Part shown: positions 8,507 to 15,024 of the stretch, in pieces | Layout: each line of letters opens with the position of its first letter | Position numbering within the stretch: the stretch's first letter is position 1 | DNA from: Bacteroidales bacterium | Lineage (GTDB): Bacteria; Bacteroidota; Bacteroidia; Bacteroidales; WCHB1-69 | Length of the DNA stretch: 32,919 bases | Reading direction: 5' to 3' | Assembly (NCBI GenBank): GCA_017633255.1 | Contig: JAGBPS010000009.1 | Coordinates: forward strand, 1-32,919 | Program-made: the position numbers and the translations under genes | The notes under the pieces: model-generated | The model's database searches: none | What the model was told of the DNA's origin: nothing | The model's input: the letters and a program-made list of their open reading frames with translations, nothing else

Positions 8507-9817
8507 TTATCTTCCCGACAACCACTGGTTCGGGTTCAAATAGACATTGTTCTTCCACACTTCAAAATGAAGCTCGTAAGTGTTGTTCGTTGATGACCGG
8601 GCCACCGTACCAACAGTTTGTTTGGTAGTTACTTTATCTCCTTTTTTCACATTTACCGATGCAAGATTCTGATATACGGAAAGATACTCACCATGACGAA
8701 TCATTAACACCTTGGTACCCATCACATCTAGGATACCTGTCACCTCGCCTTGGAAAACGGCTCTGACGGAAGTATTCGGTTCCACCAGGATGTCGATACC
8801 ACGATTCTCAATCATCACGGAAGGCACGTCGGGATGCGGATAACTACCGAAATCGCCCACCTTGGCGCCTTTGGCCACCGGCCATGGCAACTTACCCTTG
8901 TTGTTGGCAAAGGAATTGCTCACCAACTGCTCATCGGGAGTCAGCACAATCTCGTTCTTGGCGCTTGTTTTGCCACTACTGCTGGAAGACGAGGTATTGG
9001 TGGTATTCTTGTTGGCTTTGGCCTTGGCGGCCTTGGCAGCTTCCTCAGCCTTTTTCTTGTTGGCCGCTACAATCTCCGCTTCAATAGCTTTCTTGATGGC
9101 CACATCCAATTCTTTTCTCTTTTTCTGTTTTTCCTGAAGTGTGCTGGCCAGCTGTTTCTCTTTTTGTTTCAGTTCTTGGGCCTTCTTGGTGGTTGCCGTT
9201 CTATCCATTTCCAACTTCTTGATTTCCACCTCCTTGCCTTCCAATAAAGCCAGTTTTTCCGCTTTCATATGTACAATCTCCTCATTCTTCAACCTGATTT
9301 CCTCCTGCGTTTTCTCAATCAGTTCCACCTGACGTTTCACATTGTTGGCAAAAACTGAATAATATTTGATTCTACGGAACATCTGCGAGAAGTTATCCGA
9401 CGAAAGCAGAAAGGTCACTTTGTCGATGAGTTTACGGTTTTTGTAGGCCAGATACACCACGCGGGAATAATCTGACTTCATGTATTCAAGCTTTTTGCTC
9501 AAATCCTGTGACAGCTTGACATTCATGGCCAGTTCCTCCTCCAGCTGGAAGATTTCGGTGTTCAGGGTGGTAATCAACGCCTCACGATTGGAAATCTGCT
9601 GACGCAAGACACTGATCTGCTGCAAAGAAGCATTCTTGTTCTTTTCGGTCTGCTTCAGTAGTTTCTGGGTATTGGCGATTTCCGTCTCGATTTTTTTCTT
9701 GTCATTTTTCAACTTTGCGCTTTTCGATTGCGAAAAAGCGTCGAAGGGAGCGAGCATCAACGTCACCGCCAACACCGCCACCACAAACAACAAACGGGGA
9801 AAATTATGTTTTTTCAT
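8507..9817 (-). CDS. EnvC-like murein hydrolase activator (coiled coil + degenerate LytM/M23 domain)
   Basis: A 436-residue exported protein. Residues 1-29 form a signal peptide ending near DAFSQ. About 32-260 is a long coiled coil rich in Lys, Glu, Gln and Leu, followed by a low-complexity Ala/Lys and Ser/Thr linker (about 255-290). The C-terminal 110 residues are a LytM/M23 domain. Two zinc-site positions look lost: the first His of HxGxD is Arg (R339 in NRGID), and the first His of HxH is Glu (E415 in ELH), while D342 and H417 remain. This pattern fits EnvC/NlpD-type activators that switch on cell wall amidases and do not cut peptidoglycan. It is probably the first gene of the minus-strand operon through engB. 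Confidence 0.87.
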   Translation of the reverse strand: MKKHNFPRLLFVVAVLAVTLMLAPFDAFSQSKSAKLKNDKKKIETEIANTQKLLKQTEKNKNASLQQISVLRQQISNREALITTLNTEIFQLEEELAMNVKLSQDLSKKLEYMKSDYSRVVYLAYKNRKLIDKVTFLLSSDNFSQMFRRIKYYSVFANNVKRQVELIEKTQEEIRLKNEEIVHMKAEKLALLEGKEVEIKKLEMDRTATTKKAQELKQKEKQLASTLQEKQKKRKELDVAIKKAIEAEIVAANKKKAEEAAKAAKAKANKNTTNTSSSSSSGKTSAKNEIVLTPDEQLVSNSFANNKGKLPWPVAKGAKVGDFGSYPHPDVPSVMIENRGIDILVEPNTSVRAVFQGEVTGILDVMGTKVLMIRHGEYLSVYQNLASVNVKKGDKVTTKQTVGTVARSSTNNTYELHFEVWKNNVYLNPNQWLSGR

Positions 9818-9848
9818 CAGTCTTAATTTACTACTTTACTATAACTTA

Positions 9849-9856
9849 CAAAATTA
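9849..9856 (-). promoter_or_regulatory. -7 box TAATTTTG upstream of the envC-like gene
   Basis: On the minus strand TAATTTTG fits TAnnTTTG and lies about 31 bases before the ATG at 9817. No TTG at exactly 19-20 bp was found. Confidence 0.45.
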
Positions 9857-9920
9857 AAAAGATATTAACCTCAATTTTCAATAAGAAGATAGTATTTATA
9901 CACAGGGGAATGTTGAAGAT

Positions 9921-9956
9921 AATTAGCAAATTAGTTAATTAGTAAATTAGCAAATG
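9921..9956. repeat. AT-rich repeat with AATTAGCAAATT words
   Basis: Contains AATTAGCAAAT-type words three times. An inverted relative occurs at 11356-11383, also next to a hairpin repeat array. Confidence 0.65.
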
Positions 9957-9967
9957 AATTTAATTTT

Positions 9968-10113
9968 GGGGAGGAATCTCGCCGCGCTCAAGGGGATTTG
10001 TGCATACGCACAAGGGTTGTCATGCTACGCACGAAAGGGGAGTCTCGCTGCGCTCGAGGGGAGTCATGCTGCGCATGAAGGGGGAGTCTCACACTGCGTG
10101 TTCGAGGGGAGTC
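9968..10113 (+). repeat. Constant-word/variable-hairpin repeat array, copy 1
   Basis: A word close to AGGGGAGT recurs about every 21-26 bases. Between the words are short imperfect palindromes that differ from unit to unit: TGTGC-ATAC-GCACA, CATGC-TGC-GCATG, CTCGC-TGC-GCTCG and ACAC-TGC-GTGT. The arms change together, so pairing is kept while sequence is not. Related arrays are at 11220-11342 and 12791-12866 on the opposite strand. Confidence 0.85.
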
Positions 10114-10149
10114 GTTTTAAATTACAGGAATATATGTGTGTTTTTTATG

Positions 10150-10157
10150 TATTTTTG
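10150..10157 (+). promoter_or_regulatory. -7 box TATTTTTG of the EEP-family gene
   Basis: Fits TAnnTTTG and lies 11 bases before the ATG at 10169. No clear -33 TTG. Confidence 0.5.
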
Positions 10158-10168
10158 CGGGAAATAAA

Positions 10169-11155
10169 ATGACCAACATGAAAAAACGCCCTATTCTTTT
10201 GAAAAGCTTTCTATTCTCAAGCATTTTCCTGTTTCTTGTCATCTTTGTCTCCGCTCAGGAGATGCTTGTCGGCAGCTACAATATCCGCTATAAGAACTGG
10301 AACGACAGTGTGCAGGGCAATATATGGCCGAAACGCTGCCAGGTCATCTGCGACCAGATCAACTTCATGTCCCCCGTCATTTTCGGTACCCAGGAGGTGC
10401 TGTACAGCCAGCTCCTCGACATGCACAAAGCCCTGGACGGCTACGACTATATCGGTTTAGGGCGCGATGATGGTAAGCACGGAGGCGAACACGAAGCCAT
10501 CTTCTACAAGAAAGACAAGCTCCAACTCCTCGACCATGGCGATTTCTGGCTCAACGAGACACCTGATAAGCCCGCCTTGGGTTGGGACGCGGCCTGCATC
10601 CGCATCTGCACCTGGGGCAAGTTTTCGGTGAAGACCGCACAGAACGACGCAAGCTACAAACAGTCCGACAGCCCCAATGATAACCATAAGTCTTTCTACT
10701 ACTTCAACCTCCACATGGACCATGTGGGCGTGGTGGCCCGACGCGAGGCAGCCAAATTGGTAGTGAAACGCATCAAAGAGATGACCGATGGTCTTCCCGT
10801 CATCCTCACTGGTGATTTCAATGTGGACCAAAATGATGAAATCTACACCATCTTCACCCAGTCGGGACTGCTGAAAGACTCATACGATGCCGCCCGCATA
10901 CGATTCGCGGAGAACGGCACCTTCAACGCCTACAAAACAGAATACTTCACCCAGAGCCGTATCGACCACGTGTTTGTGTCGCCCTCTACGCAAGTGGAGG
11001 CTTACGGTGTGCTCACCGACAGTTACTGGACCCCTAACGAGCGCTCGGACGTGAGCCAGAAAGCTTCTGACGCACCGCAGGAAATCTCTTTCAGTCCGTA
11101 TACTCGCCGCAATCCCTCGGACCATTATCCAGTATTTGTGAGATTGAGGTTTTAA
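10169..11155 (+). CDS. Secreted endonuclease/exonuclease/phosphatase-family protein
   Basis: A 328-residue protein with an N-terminal signal peptide (MKKRP then a hydrophobic stretch ending VSAQE), so exported. The EEP fold is complete: SYNIRY near the mature N-terminus, the metal-binding Glu in GTQEV, NLHMDH, TGDFN, RIDHVF and the final catalytic PSDHYPV. Members hydrolyse phosphodiesters or phosphomonoesters; the substrate (nucleic acid, sphingolipid-like lipid or sugar phosphate) cannot be told here. Two close ATGs (10169 and 10178) are both downstream of the -7 box; either gives the signal peptide. An earlier in-frame ATG at 10136 is upstream of the box and is rejected. The gene is flanked by inverted copies of the intergenic repeats. 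Confidence 0.88.
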   Translation: MTNMKKRPILLKSFLFSSIFLFLVIFVSAQEMLVGSYNIRYKNWNDSVQGNIWPKRCQVICDQINFMSPVIFGTQEVLYSQLLDMHKALDGYDYIGLGRDDGKHGGEHEAIFYKKDKLQLLDHGDFWLNETPDKPALGWDAACIRICTWGKFSVKTAQNDASYKQSDSPNDNHKSFYYFNLHMDHVGVVARREAAKLVVKRIKEMTDGLPVILTGDFNVDQNDEIYTIFTQSGLLKDSYDAARIRFAENGTFNAYKTEYFTQSRIDHVFVSPSTQVEAYGVLTDSYWTPNERSDVSQKASDAPQEISFSPYTRRNPSDHYPVFVRLRF

Positions 11156-11219
11156 TTTCAATTGGCACTTTCAATAGAATTCAAAATTCAGAATTCAAAT
11201 TTCAATTAGCACATTTACA

Positions 11220-11342
11220 ACTCCCCTCGAATGCGTAGCATAAGACTCCCCTTGAGCACGCAGTGCGAGACTCCCCCTTGTGCGTATGCACAACTCCCCT
11301 CGAGAGAAACGAGCCCCCCCTCATGCGAAGCATGACTCCCCC
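11220..11342 (-). repeat. Constant-word/variable-hairpin repeat array, copy 2
   Basis: On the minus strand the same AGGGGAGT word alternates with CATGC-TTC-GCATG, TGTGC-ATAC-GCACA, GCAC-TGC-GTGC and ATGC-TAC-GCAT hairpins. One unit (TGTGC-ATAC-GCACA) is shared exactly with copy 1. The orientation is opposite to copy 1. Confidence 0.85.
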
Positions 11343-11355
11343 AATTCAATTTTCA

Positions 11356-11383
11356 CATTTGCTAATTTACCAATTTGCTAATT
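11356..11383. repeat. AT-rich repeat, inverted relative of 9921-9956
   Basis: The reverse complement reads AATTAGCAAATTGGTAAATT and so on, close to the 9921-9956 copy. It sits at the same end of its hairpin array as that copy does, so the pair forms one composite module seen in both orientations. Confidence 0.65.
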
Positions 11384-11387
11384 ATCA

Positions 11388-11416
11388 TTGGCACATTGAA
11401 AAAAACACTACCTTTG
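11388..11416 (+). promoter_or_regulatory. Promoter of azlCD
   Basis: TTG at 11388-11390, 18 bases, then TACCTTTG at 11409-11416, fitting TAnnTTTG. It lies about 40 bases before the GTG start at 11457. Confidence 0.6.
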
Positions 11417-11456
11417 CACTCTGAAATTTTCAGTCTCAAAAAGGACCTAAATTATT

Positions 11457-12389
11457 GTGGTAGAAGAAAGTAAAAAAATCAAGAGTGTAAGTAGTCGACG
11501 CGATTCACGCCGAAAAGCCACCTTGCGTGCCATGAAATGGAGGCGCGACAAGTTCAACCGGCGTGTGCGCGAGCAGGTCAACGACCTCTTGATTGTGCGC
11601 CGTCTTCCCCTTCTGATCAAGGTTCTGAGACGCAGGTCCCGCAAGGAACAGCCGAAAAGCGACTATAAGCGGGGCTTGTTGCTGGGCAAATCCATCGGCT
11701 TGGGCTATGTGCCCGTATCGTTCACTTTCGGTTTGGTGGCTGTGCAGATGGGCTTCGACCCCTGGGTGGCGGTTTTCATCTCGCTCACCAACCTGGCCTC
11801 TGCCGGTCAGTTTGCCGGCATCCGCATGATTGCTGGTGGCGCCCCTGCCATCGAACTGGCTATGACCACCCTGGTGGTGAACATCCGCTACTTTTTGATG
11901 AGCCTCTCGTTGACACAAAAGATAGACCCCAAGATGCCGACCTACAAACGCTGTATCATGGCGTTCGGCGTAACAGACGAGATATTCGCGCTGGCGGCCA
12001 TGGAGAAAGAGGATGTCAGCTTCCGTTTCTTCACGGGTCTAATGACCTGCCCTATTGTTGGCTGGACTTTAGGCACGGTGTTGGGCGCTTTTGCCGCCGA
12101 GCTGATGCCCGCCATGGTGCAGGCCTGCATGGGCATTGCCTTGTACTGCATGTTCATCGCCATCATTGTGCCGCCCTCAAAGACCAACAAGAAGATATTC
12201 TACTCCATACTTATTGCTTCGGCCCTGTCGTGCATGTTCAAATATGTGCCCGGCATCAACCAAATCTCACAGAACGGTGGTGGCTGGTCACTGATCCTCT
12301 CCGCTATCGGAGCAGCCTCCCTCTGCGCCACTTTCTTCAAAACCGACGAAATCGCCGATGAGGCCGAGAGAAAGGAGGTGGCACGATGA
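11457..12389 (+). CDS. azlC: AzlC-family branched-chain amino acid exporter, large subunit
   Basis: A 310-residue membrane protein. The AzlC domain starts near residue 67 (YKRGLLLGKSIGLGYVPVSFTFG), with several hydrophobic helices and the family block ISLTNLASAGQFAGIRMI. Family role: with the small AzlD partner it exports leucine-type amino acids. azlD overlaps by 4 bases, which confirms the pair. The first 65 residues are an unusual Arg/Lys-rich extension; AzlC proteins are usually about 230-245 long. The GTG at 11457 follows the promoter by about 40 bases; an ATG at 11532 would give 286 residues and still leave about 40 basic residues ahead of the domain. The true start is therefore uncertain. 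Confidence 0.87.
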   Translation: MVEESKKIKSVSSRRDSRRKATLRAMKWRRDKFNRRVREQVNDLLIVRRLPLLIKVLRRRSRKEQPKSDYKRGLLLGKSIGLGYVPVSFTFGLVAVQMGFDPWVAVFISLTNLASAGQFAGIRMIAGGAPAIELAMTTLVVNIRYFLMSLSLTQKIDPKMPTYKRCIMAFGVTDEIFALAAMEKEDVSFRFFTGLMTCPIVGWTLGTVLGAFAAELMPAMVQACMGIALYCMFIAIIVPPSKTNKKIFYSILIASALSCMFKYVPGINQISQNGGGWSLILSAIGAASLCATFFKTDEIADEAERKEVAR

Positions 12390-12715
12390 GTCTGTTCACC
12401 TTCTCCACCGCAGGCATCATGCTGGCCGTCATGGCCCTCACCACCTACTTCATCAGGGTGACACCCATGGCTGTGTTCCACCGCAAGCTGGAGAACCGCT
12501 GGTTCAAGGACTTCATGTTCTACATTCCCTTCTGTGTGCTGGCCTCCATGACCTTCCCCGACGTCATCTACTCCACCAAGAGTCTCACCTCGGGTGTGGT
12601 CGCCACGGTGGTAGCGCTCATCATGTCGTGGCGCAAGCGCGACCTACTCACCGTCGCCATCGGAGCCGTCCTTGCCGCGGTGCTGGTGGAATATCTGAAA
12701 ATTGTGGCGTTCTAG
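12386..12715 (+). CDS. azlD: AzlD-family branched-chain amino acid exporter, small subunit
   Basis: A 109-residue protein with about four hydrophobic segments and the AzlD signature region TYFIRVTPMAVFHRKLENRW, then MFYIPFCVLASMTFPDVIY. Family role: small membrane partner of AzlC. It starts inside the azlC stop (ATGA overlap), so the two are translationally coupled. A GC-rich hairpin follows the stop. Confidence 0.9.
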   Translation: MSLFTFSTAGIMLAVMALTTYFIRVTPMAVFHRKLENRWFKDFMFYIPFCVLASMTFPDVIYSTKSLTSGVVATVVALIMSWRKRDLLTVAIGAVLAAVLVEYLKIVAF

Positions 12716-12738
12716 ACCCCACACTTACGTGCGGGGTT
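12716..12738 (+). terminator. Probable terminator after azlD
   Basis: CCCC and GGGG arms with an inner CAC/GTG pairing around TTAC, followed by TTATTATAATT. It starts one base after the azlD stop. The T-run is broken, so it is moderate. Confidence 0.5.
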
Positions 12739-12756
12739 ATTATAATTCGACCTCTT

Positions 12757-12777
12757 CGAGGCCGCAATGGGGCCTCG
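12757..12777. other. GC-rich hairpin
   Basis: CGAGGCC and GGCCTCG arms of 7 bp around a 7-base loop. No T-run follows, so it is not a clear terminator. Confidence 0.45.
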
Positions 12778-12790
12778 TTAGTGCAAAATC

Positions 12791-12866
12791 ACTCCCCTCG
12801 AACGAAGTGAGACTCCCCTTGAGCGTAGCGAAACTCCCCTCGTGGGCAAAACCCGAGACTCCCCTT
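12791..12866 (-). repeat. Constant-word/variable-hairpin repeat array, copy 3
   Basis: On the minus strand AGGGGAGT alternates with TTCGC-TAC-GCTCA, CTCAC-TTC-GTTCG and a longer unit around GGGTTTTGCCC. It has the same orientation as copy 2 and is also followed by an AATTCAATT..CACATT flank. Confidence 0.8.
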
Positions 12867-12910
12867 AATTCAATTGGCACATTAATCAACATTCTTCTGT
12901 GGAAAGCATA

Positions 12911-12932
12911 ACGACCTTCGGGTCGTTTTTTT
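12911..12932 (+). terminator. Rho-independent terminator with TTCG loop
   Basis: ACGACC-TTCG-GGTCGT followed by a run of T. A textbook stem with a stable tetraloop. It isolates the dcw cluster from azlCD transcription. Confidence 0.8.
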
Positions 12933-12943
12933 GTTGATAACTT

Positions 12944-12987
12944 TCCTTCCCGCTCCAAAAGCTTCCATTTTTTTCCAGATTTCTCCG
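12944..12987 (-). promoter_or_regulatory. Five 10-bp-phased TCC boxes, probable MraZ operator array
   Basis: TCC begins at 12944, 12954, 12964, 12974 and 12984, an exact 10-bp period. Read on the minus strand the three central boxes are TGGAG, TGGAA and TGGAA. Known for the family: MraZ rings bind several short boxes spaced one helical turn apart upstream of mraZ. The protein-site match is inference. Confidence 0.6.
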
Positions 12988-13005
12988 AAAATCAACAATC
13001 CATTG

Positions 13006-13020
13006 TGGAAAAATTTGGAA
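13006..13020 (+). promoter_or_regulatory. Two TGGAA boxes 10 bp apart (possible MraZ site)
   Basis: TGGAA at 13006 and 13016, same 10-bp phase as the array at 12944-12987 but on the other strand. Confidence 0.45.
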
Positions 13021-13143
13021 AGGACTCCGTTTAAAACATATATAATATTGATTTTTAAAAAGTTACGACTTATAAAAATTTATACTTTTATCTGCTGAAA
13101 AATCAACATTTTAGCTTCTTGATACCATTAAATTAAAATTTTT

Positions 13144-13157
13144 TCCATTTTTTTCCA
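13144..13157 (-). promoter_or_regulatory. Two TGGAA-type boxes 10 bp apart (possible MraZ site)
   Basis: TCCA at 13144 and 13154, giving two TGGAAA words 10 bp apart on the minus strand, about 90 bases before the mraZ -7 box. A further single TGGAA lies at 13219. Confidence 0.45.
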
Positions 13158-13242
13158 CTTTGATTTTCAGATATTTACATTATAATATTATCTTTTTTTG
13201 TCCAAAAGAGAAAAATTGTGGAAAAAGTATTGAAAAAAGATA

Positions 13243-13250
13243 TATCTTTG
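13243..13250 (+). promoter_or_regulatory. -7 box TATCTTTG of the dcw cluster
   Basis: Fits TAnnTTTG and lies 22 bases before the mraZ ATG. A TGGAA box at 13219 sits just upstream, where a bound MraZ could block RNA polymerase. No TTG at the ideal 19-bp spacing. Confidence 0.6.
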
Positions 13251-13272
13251 CCACGATAAAACCAAAGAAAAA

Positions 13273-13761
13273 ATGCCAAAATTCAATCAAGGTTATTTTG
13301 AAGCTGCCATCGAGAAGCATGGGCGTGTGAAATTACCCACCATGCTCTTGAAGTCATTGGACGAAGATGACCGCAGTTGTTTTATGGCTACCCCTGGTTT
13401 CGGCAATCATGTGACCTTGTGGACCATGAAGGCCTACGAGAAACAAATGGATTTCCTTAATTCTTTGGATAGAAACATCATAGCAATCAAGAAATACCGC
13501 AACGCATTTCTTACGCGCAATACCCTTGTGGAATGTGACTCACAAAGCCGCCTCGTTATTCCAAAATTCTTCATGGAATACTATAACATTGATCGTGAGG
13601 TGGTTATGATTTTAGACGACGGCAAAATTGACGTTTGGGACAGTGAGGCATACCACAATGAGTTCGACATGACCCCAGAAGAATTGAACAAGTTGAACGA
13701 GGCCATCCACCTTGGCCAATTTAATACTGCGCGAAAGGAGGAAGGCAATGACATACCATAA
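13273..13761 (+). CDS. mraZ: Transcriptional regulator MraZ
   Basis: A 162-residue protein with two tandem SpoVT/AbrB-like MraZ halves. The signature DxxxR block appears twice, as EKHGRVKLP (about residues 14-22) and CDSQSRLVIP (about 90-99). MraZ forms a ring that binds phased boxes upstream of its own gene and tunes the dcw cluster. Position as first gene of the cluster, next to rsmH, is standard. The start at 13273 is supported by the -7 box 22 bases upstream and by the family-typical FNQGYFEAAIEKHGR opening. Its last 14 bases overlap rsmH. Confidence 0.95.
   Translation: MPKFNQGYFEAAIEKHGRVKLPTMLLKSLDEDDRSCFMATPGFGNHVTLWTMKAYEKQMDFLNSLDRNIIAIKKYRNAFLTRNTLVECDSQSRLVIPKFFMEYYNIDREVVMILDDGKIDVWDSEAYHNEFDMTPEELNKLNEAIHLGQFNTARKEEGNDIP
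13737..13741 (+). promoter_or_regulatory. GGAGG ribosome binding site of rsmH, inside mraZ
   Basis: GGAGG ends 6 bases before the ATG at 13748. It is notable because most genes here lack a Shine-Dalgarno sequence, and it favours the 13748 start over an upstream in-frame start at 13712. Confidence 0.55.
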
Positions 13762-14647
13762 CCCGGTCCTCCTTGCGGAATCCGTACAGCAACTGGTCAC
13801 CAATCCCTCCGGCTCCTATATCGACGTCACCTTCGGCGGTGGCGGGCATTCCCGGAAAATATTGGAAAGCCTGAATCCTGACGGGCATTTGCTGGCCTTC
13901 GACCAAGACCCTGACGCACAACATAATATTATAGATGACGAACGCTTCCAATTTGTTCCAAGCAATTTCCGCCATCTGAAAAAATTCGCACAATATTATA
14001 AATGTTGTCCCGCCGACGGCATTCTGGCCGACCTCGGGGTGTCGTCCTACCAGTTCGACACGGCGGAACGGGGATTTTCACACCGCTTTGACGGTGCTTT
14101 GGACATGCGCATGAACCAGCAGAAAGGAGTTTCCGCCCGCGAAATTATCAACGGCTATGCCCCAGAACGTTTGGCCTCCATGTTCTACACCTACGGCGAA
14201 CTGCCCAATGGCAAGCAACTGGCACGCCAGATTGTGAGCGAGCGCGAGAAAGCCGAAATCGCCACCACCGCCCAACTGGTCGCCGCAGTAACGCCGATGC
14301 TCCCGAAAGGCAAGGAGAACAAAGTGCTGTCGCAGCTTTTCCAGGCCATCAGAATAGAGGTGAACGACGAGATGGCTGTGCTGAAAGAATTCTTAAGCCA
14401 AACGGTGGAATGCCTGAAACCGGGAGGCCGACTGGTGGTCATCGCCTACCATTCGTTGGAGGACCGACTGGTGAAGAACTTCATGAGATCGGGAAAATTC
14501 GAAGGCGAAGCCGACAAGGACTTCTTCGGTAACCTGATGACTCCGTTCACTCTGATTACCCGGAAGGCCATAGTCCCCGACGAGGACGAAATAGCCGTCA
14601 ACCCCCGCGCCAGAAGCGCAAAATTAAGAGTCGCAGAAAAAAAATAA
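13748..14647 (+). CDS. rsmH: 16S rRNA (cytosine(1402)-N(4))-methyltransferase
   Basis: A 299-residue protein of the RsmH/MraW family, which methylates N4 of C1402 in 16S rRNA using S-adenosylmethionine. It opens with YHNPVLLAESVQQL and has the SAM motif DVTFGGGGHSRKIL, then ADLGVSSYQFDTAERGFSHR and DMRMNQQKGVSAREIIN. Near the end are LKPGGRLVVIAYHSLEDRLVKNFM and the terminal NPRARSAKLRVAEK. Length and motifs are standard. The chosen start follows a GGAGG and overlaps mraZ by 14 bases. ftsL follows after 5 bases. Confidence 0.97.
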   Translation: MTYHNPVLLAESVQQLVTNPSGSYIDVTFGGGGHSRKILESLNPDGHLLAFDQDPDAQHNIIDDERFQFVPSNFRHLKKFAQYYKCCPADGILADLGVSSYQFDTAERGFSHRFDGALDMRMNQQKGVSAREIINGYAPERLASMFYTYGELPNGKQLARQIVSEREKAEIATTAQLVAAVTPMLPKGKENKVLSQLFQAIRIEVNDEMAVLKEFLSQTVECLKPGGRLVVIAYHSLEDRLVKNFMRSGKFEGEADKDFFGNLMTPFTLITRKAIVPDEDEIAVNPRARSAKLRVAEKK

Positions 14648-14652
14648 CAAAC

Positions 14653-15024
14653 ATGATAAGCACCAGCAAACAGGAACCCAAAGAGCCCAAAACCAAGGGC
14701 GACAGCTTCTGGAAGCAACTGATCTCCGGCGACTTCCTGTTTGCTCCGGAAACCGTCCGTTGGTATCCTTACATTACCTATGTTTTCCTGCTGATGATTC
14801 TGATTGTGCTGAACGAACACAATATGGATACCAAAAGACAAAGAATCAAACAGTTGGAAACCGAATACAAGCAGACTATCAGCGCGCTAAAACACAACAA
14901 CCAGTACATCCTGTATGATCAAAATCAGGAGCTGAAGCAAATGCTGAACAACAGAGGCTTCGAAAAAAGAGACAAAAACATCTATAAAATCATCGTCCAA
15001 ACCCCAAAAGAAGATGCAGAGTAA
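14653..15024 (+). CDS. ftsL: FtsL-like cell division protein
   Basis: A 123-residue bitopic membrane protein: a polar N-terminal tail of about 38 residues, one hydrophobic segment (about 39-58, YITYVFLLMILIVL), then a heptad-rich periplasmic helix (KQLETEYKQTISALKHNNQY) of coiled-coil type. This is the shape and position of FtsL between rsmH and ftsI. FtsL joins FtsB and FtsQ to activate the FtsWI synthase; sequence conservation is low, so the call rests on topology and context. Its end overlaps ftsI by 11 bases. Confidence 0.8.
   Translation: MISTSKQEPKEPKTKGDSFWKQLISGDFLFAPETVRWYPYITYVFLLMILIVLNEHNMDTKRQRIKQLETEYKQTISALKHNNQYILYDQNQELKQMLNNRGFEKRDKNIYKIIVQTPKEDAE

Larger units (their letters stand above)
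9818..10168. other. Divergent intergenic region between envC-like and EEP genes
   Basis: No convincing gene. It holds, left to right, a minus-strand -7 box, an AT-rich repeat (9921-9956), a hairpin repeat array (9968-10113) and a plus-strand -7 box (10150-10157). A short plus-strand frame at 9954-10172 runs through the repeat and looks like its translation, not a gene. Confidence 0.75.
11156..11456. other. Repeat-filled intergenic region between EEP gene and azlC
   Basis: No gene seen. It begins with a short AATTCAAAATTCAGAATTC-type repeat (about 11177-11198), then the second hairpin array (11220-11342), an AT-rich repeat (11356-11383), and the azlC promoter (11388-11416). Confidence 0.75.
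12716..13272. other. Long regulatory/intergenic region upstream of mraZ
   Basis: 557 bases without a convincing gene. In order: hairpin after azlD (12716-12738), a 7-bp GC hairpin (12757-12777), hairpin array copy 3 (12791-12866), a UUCG-loop terminator (12911-12932), phased boxes likely bound by MraZ (12944-13020, 13144-13157, 13219-13223), an AT-rich stretch, and the mraZ -7 box (13243-13250). Confidence 0.75.

Noticed and set aside
9968..10113. CRISPR array
   Set aside because: The constant word is only 8 bases, the variable parts are palindromic and 13-17 bases long, and no cas gene is present.
9954..10172. Short plus-strand frame with repeated AALEGSHAAHEGG-like residues
   Set aside because: It is the translation of the AGGGGAGT hairpin array; the peptide period equals the repeat period and it has no start signal of its own.
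9921..11383. EEP gene as cargo of a composite transposon
   Set aside because: Inverted flanking repeats exist, but there is no transposase, no target duplication was seen, and the modules also occur alone at 12791-12866. Kept only as an open question in the findings.
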